A DNA stretch of 42,626 nt, from positions 1-42,626 of the forward strand of contig JAGBDD010000150.1 in the NCBI GenBank assembly GCA_017937685.1, read 5' to 3'. Source of the stretch: Thermoguttaceae bacterium. GTDB taxonomy: Bacteria; Planctomycetota; Planctomycetia; Pirellulales; Thermoguttaceae. The notes under the pieces were generated by a model. It saw only the letters and a list, made by a program, of their open reading frames with translations, was not told where the DNA came from and made no database searches. A program made the position numbers and the translations under genes. Below are positions 36,178-42,626 of this stretch, piece after piece. How positions within the stretch are numbered: position 1 is the stretch's first letter; each line of letters begins with the position of its first letter.

Positions 36178-38343
36178 TTATTTTTCGGCGCTATTATCAT
36201 TTTGCGTATTAAACAAGATAAACGCGTACATATCGACCGCTTCGTCGACGATTTTCGACGTCGGTTTCCCGGCGCCGTGCCCGGCTTTCGACTCGATCCG
36301 AATCAAGAGCGGAGCGTCGGTCGCGTCGGCGTTCGCTTGGAGCGTCGCAGCGAATTTCATCGAGTGCGCCGGAACGACGCGGTCGTCGTGATCGGACGTC
36401 ATCACCATCGTCGCCGGGTATTTCGCGTCTTTGCGAACGTTGTGCAACGGCGAATATTTAAGGAGATAGCGAAACATTTCTTCGCTCTCTTCGCTCGTGC
36501 CGTAGTCGGTCGCCCAAGCCCAGCCGATCGTGAACTTGTGGTAGCGGAGCATATCGAGGACGCCGACCTGCGGAACCGCCGCCGCGAAGAGGTCGGGACG
36601 TTGCGTCAACGCCGCGCCGACGAGGAGACCGCCGTTCGAACCGCCGTTGATCGCCAACGTTTCCGGCGACGCGTACTTCTCGGCGATCAAAAATTCCGCC
36701 GCCGCGATGAAATCGTCGAAAACGTTCTGTTTTTGCATTTTCGTTCCGGCTTTGTGCCAGTCTTCGCCGTACTCGCCCCCGCCGCGCAACACGGCGACCG
36801 CGAAAACGCCGCCGCGGTCGAGGTAAGGAATCCGCGTCGGTTTGAACGACGGCGACATATTAATGTTGAACCCGCCGTATCCGTAAAGAATCGTCGAGTT
36901 CGCGCCGTTTTTCTCCAAGCCTTTCTTATACGTAACGAAAATCGGCGCGCGCGTCCCGTCTTTGCTCGTATACCAAAGGCGCTCGACGACGTAATCGTTC
37001 GGGTCGAGCCCCGCGTCCGGCGCCCAAAAGAGCGTCGATTCGCCGGTTTTCGCGTCCGCTTTGTAAATCGTCGTCGGCGACGCGAACGACGTGAACGAGT
37101 AAAAGAACTCGTCGTCGCCTTTATCGCCGGAAATCCCGACGACGCCGAGCCCCGGAACGGCGAGTTTGCCGACGTTTTTACCGTTATAATCGACAAAAAC
37201 GCATTCGTGCGCCGCGTCGACGAGGTACTTCGCCAGGAGTTTGTCGCCGACCGGAACGATCGATTCGAGCAGATTTTCCGACTCCGGCAGGACGTCGCGC
37301 CAATGTTCCGGCGCCGGATTTTTCGGGTCGACGGCGACCAAGCGGCGGTTCGGCGCTTTATAGTCGGTCAACGCGTAAAAAACGTCGTCCTTAACCACGA
37401 CGACGCTCGTTTCGGAGTCGAACGCCGGATAGAGCGTTTGAAAATTCGTCTTTTCGTCGCGCAAATCGTCGAAGAAAACCTTGGCGCCGTAAGTCGAGTC
37501 GTTTTGATAAACGAAAAGCCAGTTTTCGTCCTCGTCGACCGACGCGGCGCAGTTGCGGAGCGGAGCGGAACGGTCTTCGAAAACCAAAACGTCCTTCTCC
37601 TGCGGATCGCCGACGCGGTGATAGTAAATCTTGTGATATTCGTTCTTCGCGCTCAACTCTTGACCCTTCGGCGGCGCGTCGTAACGACTGTAATAGAAGC
37701 CGTCGCCCTTCCAAGAAATACCGGTGAACTTCGCCCATTGGACGCGATCGTCGAGCTTTTTCCCGCTTTCGATTTCTTGAACGTAAATCTCCCGCCAGTC
37801 GGAACCGCTGACCGAAACGGAGTACGCCATATAGCGCCCGTCCTTCGAAATCGCCAGCGACGAAAGCGCGACCGTTCCGTCGTCGGAGAGCGCGTTCGGG
37901 TCGATCAGGAGTTTTTCCTCGCCGTCGAGCGACGTTTTAAAGTGTTGCGTCGACTGGTTTTGCAAACCGCTGTTCTTCGAGTAGAAGTAACGGCCGCCGC
38001 GCTTCCAAGGAATCCCTTGTTTGGCGTAATCGTACCGCTCGGTCATCTCGCGGCGCAGTTCGTCGCGGAACTTAATTTGGTCGAGGTAGGCGTTCGTCGT
38101 CTTATTTTCGGCGGCGATCCACTCTTCCAACTCCGGCGTTTTCTCGATTTCCATCCAGCGATACGGGTCGGCGACCTTCGTTCCGAAATACTCGTCGACT
38201 TGGTCGCAAACGCGCGCTTTCGGATAGTCGAATTTCGCGTTCTTTTCTTGCGCTTGAACGACGCCGGTCGCGACGCTCGCCGCCAAACCGACGCAAAGCG
38301 ACGCCGCCAACGGCGCGACGCCTCCGTTTTTCCGTTGTTTCAT
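36178..38343 (-). CDS. Secreted S9A prolyl oligopeptidase family serine peptidase
   Basis: The 721-residue protein has a signal peptide (residues 10-31, ending VVQAQE). The prolyl oligopeptidase start DPYRWMEIEKTPELEEWIAA follows, then the seven-bladed propeller and the C-terminal alpha/beta hydrolase domain. The catalytic residues are visible: NGGSNGGLL with Ser569, SDHDDRVVPAHS with Asp653/654, and AGHGAGKP with His689. It cleaves short proline-containing peptides; the leader suggests periplasmic or secreted action. The start is ATG 38343 with GGAGAG 9 bases upstream; the in-frame TTG two codons earlier lies too close. An extended -10 promoter and a terminator frame a single-gene transcript. 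Confidence 0.94.
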   Translation of the reverse strand: MKQRKNGGVAPLAASLCVGLAASVATGVVQAQEKNAKFDYPKARVCDQVDEYFGTKVADPYRWMEIEKTPELEEWIAAENKTTNAYLDQIKFRDELRREMTERYDYAKQGIPWKRGGRYFYSKNSGLQNQSTQHFKTSLDGEEKLLIDPNALSDDGTVALSSLAISKDGRYMAYSVSVSGSDWREIYVQEIESGKKLDDRVQWAKFTGISWKGDGFYYSRYDAPPKGQELSAKNEYHKIYYHRVGDPQEKDVLVFEDRSAPLRNCAASVDEDENWLFVYQNDSTYGAKVFFDDLRDEKTNFQTLYPAFDSETSVVVVKDDVFYALTDYKAPNRRLVAVDPKNPAPEHWRDVLPESENLLESIVPVGDKLLAKYLVDAAHECVFVDYNGKNVGKLAVPGLGVVGISGDKGDDEFFYSFTSFASPTTIYKADAKTGESTLFWAPDAGLDPNDYVVERLWYTSKDGTRAPIFVTYKKGLEKNGANSTILYGYGGFNINMSPSFKPTRIPYLDRGGVFAVAVLRGGGEYGEDWHKAGTKMQKQNVFDDFIAAAEFLIAEKYASPETLAINGGSNGGLLVGAALTQRPDLFAAAVPQVGVLDMLRYHKFTIGWAWATDYGTSEESEEMFRYLLKYSPLHNVRKDAKYPATMVMTSDHDDRVVPAHSMKFAATLQANADATDAPLLIRIESKAGHGAGKPTSKIVDEAVDMYAFILFNTQNDNSAEK

Positions 38344-38433
38344 CGTCAAAAACTCTCCATTCTATCTAAACTCAAGCAAAATCTTGAACAAAACGCCCAA
38401 TTCAACGCCGACGCGTTCTCGTCGACCCTTACT

Positions 38434-38442
38434 ATTATATCA
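38434..38442 (-). promoter_or_regulatory. Extended -10 promoter of the S9 peptidase gene
   Basis: On the minus strand TGATATAAT (38442-38434), an extended -10 with a consensus TATAAT box; the sequence 17 bases upstream is not a clear -35 box. The leader is about 85 bases. Confidence 0.55.
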
Positions 38443-38522
38443 AATTTTCCGATTAGCGCACGGCGGGGCGCCCATTTTTAAAAAAAGCGACAATTTTTGT
38501 CGATTAAGGCTCCCCTTACTTC

Positions 38523-38551
38523 TTGCTTTTCGAAAAATTTTACGGTATATT
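38523..38551 (+). promoter_or_regulatory. Distal promoter (P1) of the Rrf2-type regulator
   Basis: TTGCTT (38523-38528), a 17-bp spacer and TATATT (38546-38551); leader of about 180 bases to the ATG at 38738. Confidence 0.65.
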
Positions 38552-38591
38552 ATTAGCGACGCGCCGTTTATTAGATTCGGCTTATTTTTCA

Positions 38592-38620
38592 TTGAAATTC
38601 GCTTATATTTCGAATATTTT
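38592..38620 (+). promoter_or_regulatory. Proximal promoter (P2) with an inverted repeat inside, possible operator
   Basis: TTGAAA (38592-38597), a 17-bp spacer and TATTTT (38615-38620). The spacer holds ATTCG (38597-38601) and CGAAT (38611-38615), an inverted repeat of 19 bases in total, two helical turns, as a dimeric regulator would bind. Autoregulation by the Rrf2-type protein is an inference. Confidence 0.45.
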
Positions 38621-38737
38621 ATCCGGCGTCGTCCCGAACGTCGTTTGTCGGCGCCCGAGAACGCGACGAACGCGACGTTTTCTTATCCGTTTATTTTAGT
38701 CCGTCCTTCGCTTTGCACAAGGAATCGTTATAAAACA

Positions 38738-39220
38738 ATGAGAATTTCTACGAAAGGTCGTTACGGTTTACGCATTTTACTCGATTTAGCGGCGCACCAA
38801 GCGGACGCGCGCCCTCGTTTGATTCGCGAAATCGCCAAATCGCAACAAATTTCGGAAAAATACGTCAGCCGTCTGATTCTCGCGTTGCGCGACGCCGGAA
38901 TCGTCGGCTCGTTCCGCGGCGCGCGGGGCGGCTACTCCATCGTCAAACCGCTCGACCAAGTAACGCTTCTCGAAGCGATCGAAACAATGGAAGGCCCGCT
39001 CGAAGTCGTCGAGTGTCTCGCCGCCGACGCCGCGACCTGCGAACGCTCCGAAACCTGCGGGCCGCGTCTATTTTGGCGGCGTTTTAACGACGAAATTCGC
39101 GCCATTTTGCAAAAATACTCCGTTCAAGATTTGTTCGATTCCTGTTGCGCGAGCGAACAGGGGGGCCTCTCGTCGCTCGTTTCCTTGGCGGCGCCCGCTT
39201 CCGAGAAGGCCGCCGAATAA
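38738..39220 (+). CDS. Rrf2-family transcriptional regulator (IscR/NsrR-like) with cysteine cluster
   Basis: The 160-residue protein starts MRISTKGRYGLRILLDLAAH, the classic Rrf2 beginning, followed by the winged helix: IREIAKSQQISEKYVSRLIL, then ALRDAGIVGSFRGARGGYSI. After the wing, VTLLEAIETMEGPLEVVE leads to Cys residues in ECLAADAATCERSETCGP with spacing CX7CX5C, where IscR and NsrR bind an iron-sulfur cluster, so redox or metal sensing is likely. Two more Cys follow in DSCCASE. ATG 38738 is chosen because the family begins there; the AAGGA upstream is 14 bases away, farther than usual. Two promoters precede it. The cobalt/nickel transport operon lies immediately downstream on the same strand with its own promoter. 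Confidence 0.92.
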   Translation: MRISTKGRYGLRILLDLAAHQADARPRLIREIAKSQQISEKYVSRLILALRDAGIVGSFRGARGGYSIVKPLDQVTLLEAIETMEGPLEVVECLAADAATCERSETCGPRLFWRRFNDEIRAILQKYSVQDLFDSCCASEQGGLSSLVSLAAPASEKAAE

Positions 39221-39254
39221 CGCGTCGCGTTCGTTCCGTCGGAGCGTCGTCGCG

Positions 39255-39296
39255 GCAAGCGTTCGTTCGTTAAAATTTAACGCTTGCAACGTTTTT
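39255..39296 (+). terminator. Probable intrinsic terminator after the Rrf2-type regulator
   Basis: A 9-bp perfect stem, GCAAGCGTT (39255-39263) with AACGCTTGC (39279-39287), followed after AACG by a short T-run ending at 39296. It separates the regulator from the transport operon. Confidence 0.6.
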
Positions 39297-39388
39297 AACG
39301 CCGCTCCGTCGTCGGCGCCCTCTTCCGACGCGTCGAACGGAACGCGCTCGTTTTCGCTCAAAACGTTCCGTCGGAGGCGCCCCCGTCG

Positions 39389-39417
39389 TTGACGAAACCG
39401 CCTTCCCTATATATAAT
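39389..39417 (+). promoter_or_regulatory. Near-consensus promoter of the cobalt/nickel transport operon
   Basis: TTGACG (39389-39394), exactly 17 bp, TATAAT (39412-39417). The predicted start is near 39424, leaving a leader of about 180 bases before cbiM. Confidence 0.8.
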
Positions 39418-39493
39418 GACGGAAACAAGGTTCGCCGAAACTCGCCGCGCGACCGACGTCGACGTTTCGTCCCGTCCCGCCGTTTTGCGCCGA

Positions 39494-39513
39494 AACGAGC
39501 GTCGCCGCTCGTT
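39494..39513 (+). promoter_or_regulatory. Perfect hairpin in the cbiM leader
   Basis: An 8-bp stem, AACGAGCG (39494-39501) with CGCTCGTT (39506-39513), closed by the TCGC loop. No T-run follows, and no cobalamin-riboswitch core box is visible in the leader. It could be part of a metal-responsive or regulatory leader, but this is not shown. Confidence 0.35.
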
Positions 39514-39604
39514 CGGAACGTTGGAAGACGGCTTTTTCCCTTTGTTTCCTTTTTGATTTCGCGCGACTTCGCCCTTCCTTCGCGCCCAACCAGAAAGCCT
39601 TTCG

Positions 39605-40693
39605 ATGCATATTCCGGACAATTATCTTAGCGTCTCGACCTGCGCCGTTTTGACCGCCGCGACCGTTCCCGTTTGGTATCGCTCGATCAAAACGGTCGTT
39701 CGCGACTTCCCGCAAGAGCGTTTTTCCGCGCTCGGCGTCGCCGCCGCCTGCTCCTTTTTGGCGATGATGTTCAACATTCCGCTCCCCGGCGGGACGACCG
39801 GACACGCGGTCGGCGGAACGGTTCTCGCGATTCTACTCGGGCCGCAAGCCGCTTGCGTCGCGTTAACGATCGCGCTGGCGATTCAGGCGCTCCTTTTCGG
39901 CGACGGCGGAATTATCGCGTTCGGCGCCAACTGCTTCAATCTCGCGTTCGTTTGCCCCTTCGCCGGCTATTACGTTTATCGAGTCTTGCAACGTTTTTCG
40001 AAAAACGCGCTCGTTAACGTCGCCGTTTCGTCGTTCGTCGGGCTGAACGTCGCGGCGCTGACGACGGCGATTCAGTTCGGAATCCAACCGGCTCTCTTCA
40101 CCGACGCGAACGGTCAAGCGCTGTACTGCCCTTACGGCCTTTCGGTCGCGGTTCCGGCGATGATGATCGGGCACCTGACCCTTTTCGGGCTGGCGGAGGC
40201 GATTTTTTCGGTCGCCGTTTTCGCATTCATCCGCAACTCGGCCCCGCATTTCTCCCCCGAGTTCGCCAATTTAACGTCGGAAACCGCCGACGGCGCCGTC
40301 TCGGCAACGGAAAATAACGCGGACGCTCCGCAACCCGCAACGCAAACGCCGAGCGCCTCCCGCTTCCTGCCCGTTTATTTGATGTTGGCGCTCTTGATTG
40401 CGTTGTCGCCGCTCGGCCTCCTCGCCGAAGGAACCGCTTGGGGCGAATGGGGCGCCGACGAAATCGCCGCGACGCAAGCCGCCGCCGACGGTCCGGAACT
40501 CGGTTACACGCCGTCCGGTTTGACCGACGGTTTCGCTTGGAACGCGCCGGTTCCCGATTATTCGCTCGCCGAATCGGCGCCGGGTCTCCCCGATTGGGCG
40601 GCTTACGTCCTTTCGGCGATTATCGGAACGGCGCTTTCGGTCGTTTTAGCGAAACTTTCCTATCTCTTCGTTGCCGCGAAGCGTTCCGCTTAA
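39605..40693 (+). CDS. cbiM: CbiM/NikM-type ECF substrate-specific membrane protein fused to a PDGLE-like domain
   Basis: The N-terminus MHIPDNYLS keeps Met1 and His2 of the CbiM/NikM metal site, and His67 sits in GTTGHAVGG, the third known ligand region. The hydrophobic core LAIQALLFGDGGIIAFGANCFN is typical. The protein has 362 residues because the CbiM part (about 210) is followed by an acidic linker and a C-terminal part, PVYLMLALLIALSPLGLLAEG up to a final helix before KLSYLF, with the layout of the PDGLE (CbiN/NikN-like) domain. So the small auxiliary subunit is fused. It binds cobalt or nickel ions for import; which metal is not decided by sequence. A strong promoter and long leader precede it; cbiQ follows after 27 bases. 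Confidence 0.92.
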   Translation: MHIPDNYLSVSTCAVLTAATVPVWYRSIKTVVRDFPQERFSALGVAAACSFLAMMFNIPLPGGTTGHAVGGTVLAILLGPQAACVALTIALAIQALLFGDGGIIAFGANCFNLAFVCPFAGYYVYRVLQRFSKNALVNVAVSSFVGLNVAALTTAIQFGIQPALFTDANGQALYCPYGLSVAVPAMMIGHLTLFGLAEAIFSVAVFAFIRNSAPHFSPEFANLTSETADGAVSATENNADAPQPATQTPSASRFLPVYLMLALLIALSPLGLLAEGTAWGEWGADEIAATQAAADGPELGYTPSGLTDGFAWNAPVPDYSLAESAPGLPDWAAYVLSAIIGTALSVVLAKLSYLFVAAKRSA

Positions 40694-40720
40694 CGGTTTT
40701 ACGCCGGTTATACCGATAAA

Positions 40721-41551
40721 ATGGACTCGACCGAATCGATAGAAAATCCGCGCCTTCCCGCTTGGCTCGACTCCGACGAACGATACGAACCGCCGCGCGA
40801 CCGCGACGCCTTCGTCCGTCGGAGCGCGGCGGCGATTTCGGCGGTTTTGTCGCAAGTCCGTCGAACGCCGGTCGCCGGAAGCGCGTTCGGTTTGTCGACG
40901 CCGGTCGAGACGTTTTGCGTTTTCTCGCTCGTTCTGCTCGTCGCGGCGTCGCGCAACTTCGCTTTCGTCGAGATTCTCGGCGCGGCGACGCTCGTTCGCG
41001 TCGCGTTCCTTTCCCCTCGACGCTTGGCCGACGTCTTGACGGCGCCCTTCCAAGCGTTTCTTTTCTCCTTATTAATAACGGCGCCCGCCGCGTTTTTCGG
41101 TCAGCCGCGCGCTTTCGTCGTCGTTCCTTGCAAAACGCTCGTCGCGACGACGTTAATCGCGCTTCTCGCCCGGTCGACGCCTTGGAACCGACTCTCGGCG
41201 AGCTTCAAAACGTTCGGCGCCCCCGATCTTTTCGTCTTTACTTTCGACCTTGCGTTGAAATACGTCGCGTTATTAGCCGAAATCGCGCTCCAAACGCTCG
41301 ACGCGGTACGTCTCCGTTCGGTCGGGCGCGACCGCCGCAAGGGCGCGACGCTCGGCGGCGTCGTCGGCGTCGCCTTTTTGAAAGCGCAAGACGCGGTCGA
41401 AGAGCAGTTTGACGCGATGACTTGCCGCGGTTTTTCCGGCGAATACCGTCGTTTTCGGGTCGGCGTTTTCCGTCCGGTCGACGCGCTCGGAGTCGCGGCG
41501 CTCGGCGTTTTCGTCGCGCTTTTCCTTTATTTGGAGTCGTTCGTTCGATGA
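40721..41551 (+). CDS. cbiQ: Energy-coupling factor transmembrane protein CbiQ
   Basis: The 276-residue protein has several membrane helices and the two cytoplasmic coupling helices with CbiQ/EcfT motifs: VRLRSVGRDRR (about 195) and MTCRGFSGEY (about 230), where the Arg residues dock onto the ATPase. The first 80 residues are charged and cytoplasmic, longer than usual for the family. In the ECF complex it transmits ATPase movement to the CbiM ion-binding subunit. No Shine-Dalgarno is seen before ATG 40721; it is likely translated by reinitiation after cbiM, whose stop is 27 bases upstream. Its TGA overlaps the cbiO start as ATGA, so those two are translationally coupled. Confidence 0.92.
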   Translation: MDSTESIENPRLPAWLDSDERYEPPRDRDAFVRRSAAAISAVLSQVRRTPVAGSAFGLSTPVETFCVFSLVLLVAASRNFAFVEILGAATLVRVAFLSPRRLADVLTAPFQAFLFSLLITAPAAFFGQPRAFVVVPCKTLVATTLIALLARSTPWNRLSASFKTFGAPDLFVFTFDLALKYVALLAEIALQTLDAVRLRSVGRDRRKGATLGGVVGVAFLKAQDAVEEQFDAMTCRGFSGEYRRFRVGVFRPVDALGVAALGVFVALFLYLESFVR

Positions 41552-42222
41552 TTGAGTTGAAAAACGTTTCGTTTTCTTATCCGGACGGCGTCCGCGCGCT
41601 TCAAGACCTCGACTTGACGCTCGAACGCGGCGCCTCGGTCGCGCTCCTCGGCCCGAACGGTTGCGGAAAAACAACGCTTTTACGCCTCCTAAACGGCCTA
41701 ATCTTCCCATCTTCTGGAGAATACCGTTTCAACGGCGACCTAATCAATCGTTCGGCGCTCAAAGACGCGACCTTTTCGAAACAGTTTCACCGGCGCGTCG
41801 GGTACGTTTTTCAAAACGTCGACGCGCAACTCTTTTGCGGCTCGGTCGAAGACGAGATCGCGTTCGGCCCGCGTCAAATGGGGCTCGACGAAGCGGAGAT
41901 TTCGCGCCGCGTCGACGATTGCCTCGAACTTTTGCAGATTTCGCCGCTTCGCCGTCGGGCGCCTTACGCGCTTTCCGGGGGCGAGAAACGTCGGGTCGCG
42001 TTCGCTTGCGTTTTGGCGTTGAATCCGGACGCGCTGACGATGGACGAGCCGCTCGCCGGACTCGACGTCGGAACGCAACGCCGCCTTCTCGACTTCCTCG
42101 TCGGGCTCCGGCAAGCGAAAAAGACGCTGATTTTCGCGACGCACAGCGAGAGTTTCGCCGCCGAAATCGCCGAAATTCGCGTTCGAATGGAAGCCGGACG
42201 CGTCGTCGCCGTCGAACGCTAA
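41548..42222 (+). CDS. cbiO: Energy-coupling factor ATP-binding protein CbiO
   Basis: The 224-residue ATPase has all ABC motifs in order: Walker A GPNGCGKTT (35-43), Q-loop YVFQNVDAQ, signature LSGGEKRR, Walker B ALTMDEP with the catalytic Glu, D-loop LAGLD and switch His in ATHSES. ABC motifs and the ATGA coupling to cbiQ identify it as CbiO, powering cobalt or nickel import through CbiM/CbiQ. Length is somewhat below the usual 250-280 because the C-terminal regulatory extension is minimal. The start at 41548 is fixed by the ATGA overlap and a GGAG 10 bases upstream. No gene follows; repeats begin soon after. Confidence 0.95.
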   Translation: MIELKNVSFSYPDGVRALQDLDLTLERGASVALLGPNGCGKTTLLRLLNGLIFPSSGEYRFNGDLINRSALKDATFSKQFHRRVGYVFQNVDAQLFCGSVEDEIAFGPRQMGLDEAEISRRVDDCLELLQISPLRRRAPYALSGGEKRRVAFACVLALNPDALTMDEPLAGLDVGTQRRLLDFLVGLRQAKKTLIFATHSESFAAEIAEIRVRMEAGRVVAVER

Positions 42223-42246
42223 CCGCCGAGCGTCGTTCCTCAAAGC

Positions 42247-42440
42247 GGCGAGCGTTAGCGACCGCCGCCCAACGTCAAACGGCGCAAGCGTCCCAACCGC
42301 AAGAACGACAAACGTTAAGACGAACGACGGCGGCAAACGCCCAACGCGGCTCTCAAAACGGCGAACGTTAGCGACCGCCGTCAAAGTTCCAAACGGCGCA
42401 AGCGTCCCAACCGCAAGAACGACAAACGTTAAGACGAACG
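42247..42440. repeat. Duplicated block of about 113-114 bp downstream of cbiO
   Basis: Two copies of one block. The core GTTAGCGACCGCCG occurs at 42254-42267 and 42367-42380 (offset 113). A 50-base stretch beginning AAACGGCGCAAGCG occurs at 42277 and 42391 (offset 114) and is identical. Intervening parts differ by substitutions and small indels. No ORF on the plus strand. It could be a small repeat family member or a recent local duplication. Confidence 0.8.
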
Positions 42441-42510
42441 GCGCAACGCCGTCGCGCCCAACGCCGCGCCGCGTCAAAACCGATTCTTTTATTAAAGTCA
42501 ACTAACTTTC

Positions 42511-42626
42511 TTCCTCCCGTTTCCTCCCGTTTCCTCCCGTTTCCTCCCGTTTCCTCCCGTTTCCTCCCGTTTCCTCCCGTTTCCTCCCGTTTCCTCCCGT
42601 TTCCTCCCGTTTCCTCCCGTTTCCTC
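42511..42626. repeat. 10-bp tandem repeat running off the window end
   Basis: Eleven perfect copies of TTCCTCCCGT from 42511 to 42620 and a partial copy TTCCTC to the end at 42626. It is a simple variable-number repeat with no coding gene attached. The repeat unit contains CCTCC on the plus strand and GGAGG on the minus strand. The true length is unknown because the window stops inside it. Confidence 0.98.

Noticed and set aside
36169..38481. Open plus-strand frame of 770 codons
   Set aside because: It lies antisense to the S9 peptidase gene, whose catalytic motifs and signal peptide are clear. The frame is arginine-rich with no recognisable domain; it stays open because the organism's codon choice rarely produces stops on the opposite strand.
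39418..39604. Cobalamin riboswitch before cbiM
   Set aside because: No conserved B12-box core is visible in the leader; only a single perfect hairpin is present.
41740..42501. Minus-strand frame with a repeated hydrophobic 16-mer
   Set aside because: Two thirds of it is antisense to cbiO, the start is TTG, and the peptide repeat follows directly from the DNA repeat. Not supported as a gene.
42511..42626. CRISPR array
   Set aside because: Units are 10 bp and contiguous with no spacers and no cas gene nearby; a simple tandem repeat.

Overview
The window looks like a chromosomal segment of a planctomycete, probably a gut- or rumen-type lineage. This is inferred from style, not from a marker gene. 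The DNA is GC-rich, with strong use of GTC, GAC, GCG and CAA codons. Secreted oxidoreductases and phosphoesterases carry Tat-type leaders. Planctomycete-flavoured hypothetical proteins occur (a C-terminal [13 protein letters not shown] block at 32.2-33.0 kb and a CxxC zinc-ribbon protein at 22.7-23.4 kb), and many conserved enzymes carry long low-complexity insertions. No rRNA, tRNA, CRISPR array or transposase was found.

Left part (0-14.5 kb): the 3' end of a YhaM-like HD nuclease; a sodium:solute symporter with two large insertions, facing oligoendopeptidase F across a shared bidirectional terminator; a secreted EEP-family hydrolase plus Tat-exported metallophosphoesterase operon; a secreted GH127 (DUF1680) arabinofuranosidase-like enzyme; an unknown four-helix membrane protein behind a perfect consensus promoter; and the overlapping dxr-rseP pair (isoprenoid synthesis and site-2 protease), with a dxr transcript predicted to be leaderless.

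Middle (14.9-27.4 kb), all on the minus strand: an avtA-like aminotransferase interrupted by one in-frame TAA; a secreted HELGH metalloprotease translationally coupled to a CstA transporter; a large M60/TCAF-like secreted metallopeptidase; a zinc-ribbon protein; and the run SulP transporter, low-molecular-weight tyrosine phosphatase, serine hydrolase. SulP has clearly foreign codon use (CTG, CAG) and its own strong promoter, and joins the phosphatase through a TGATG overlap, so it looks recently acquired.

Right part (27.4-42.6 kb): a large secreted protein with a YFDGSE motif, perhaps an unassigned glycoside hydrolase, next to a PmoA-like (DUF6807) protein; a small hypothetical protein; a YggS-family PLP protein with an insertion; a Tat-exported Gfo/Idh/MocA oxidoreductase; a secreted S9 prolyl oligopeptidase; an Rrf2-type regulator with tandem promoters; and a cobalt/nickel ECF operon (CbiM with C-terminal PDGLE-like domain, CbiQ, CbiO). 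The window ends in non-coding repeats: a roughly 113-114 bp block present twice, then a 10-bp tandem repeat running off the end.

Taken together, secreted peptidases (M60, S9, HELGH), carbohydrate-active candidates (GH127, YFDGSE protein, PmoA-like, Gfo/Idh) and matching importers (SSS, CstA) suggest a life on host or plant glycans and glycoproteins. The strongest anomalies are the avtA nonsense codon, the imported SulP cassette, the predicted leaderless dxr, the insertion-rich conserved proteins and the terminal decanucleotide array.
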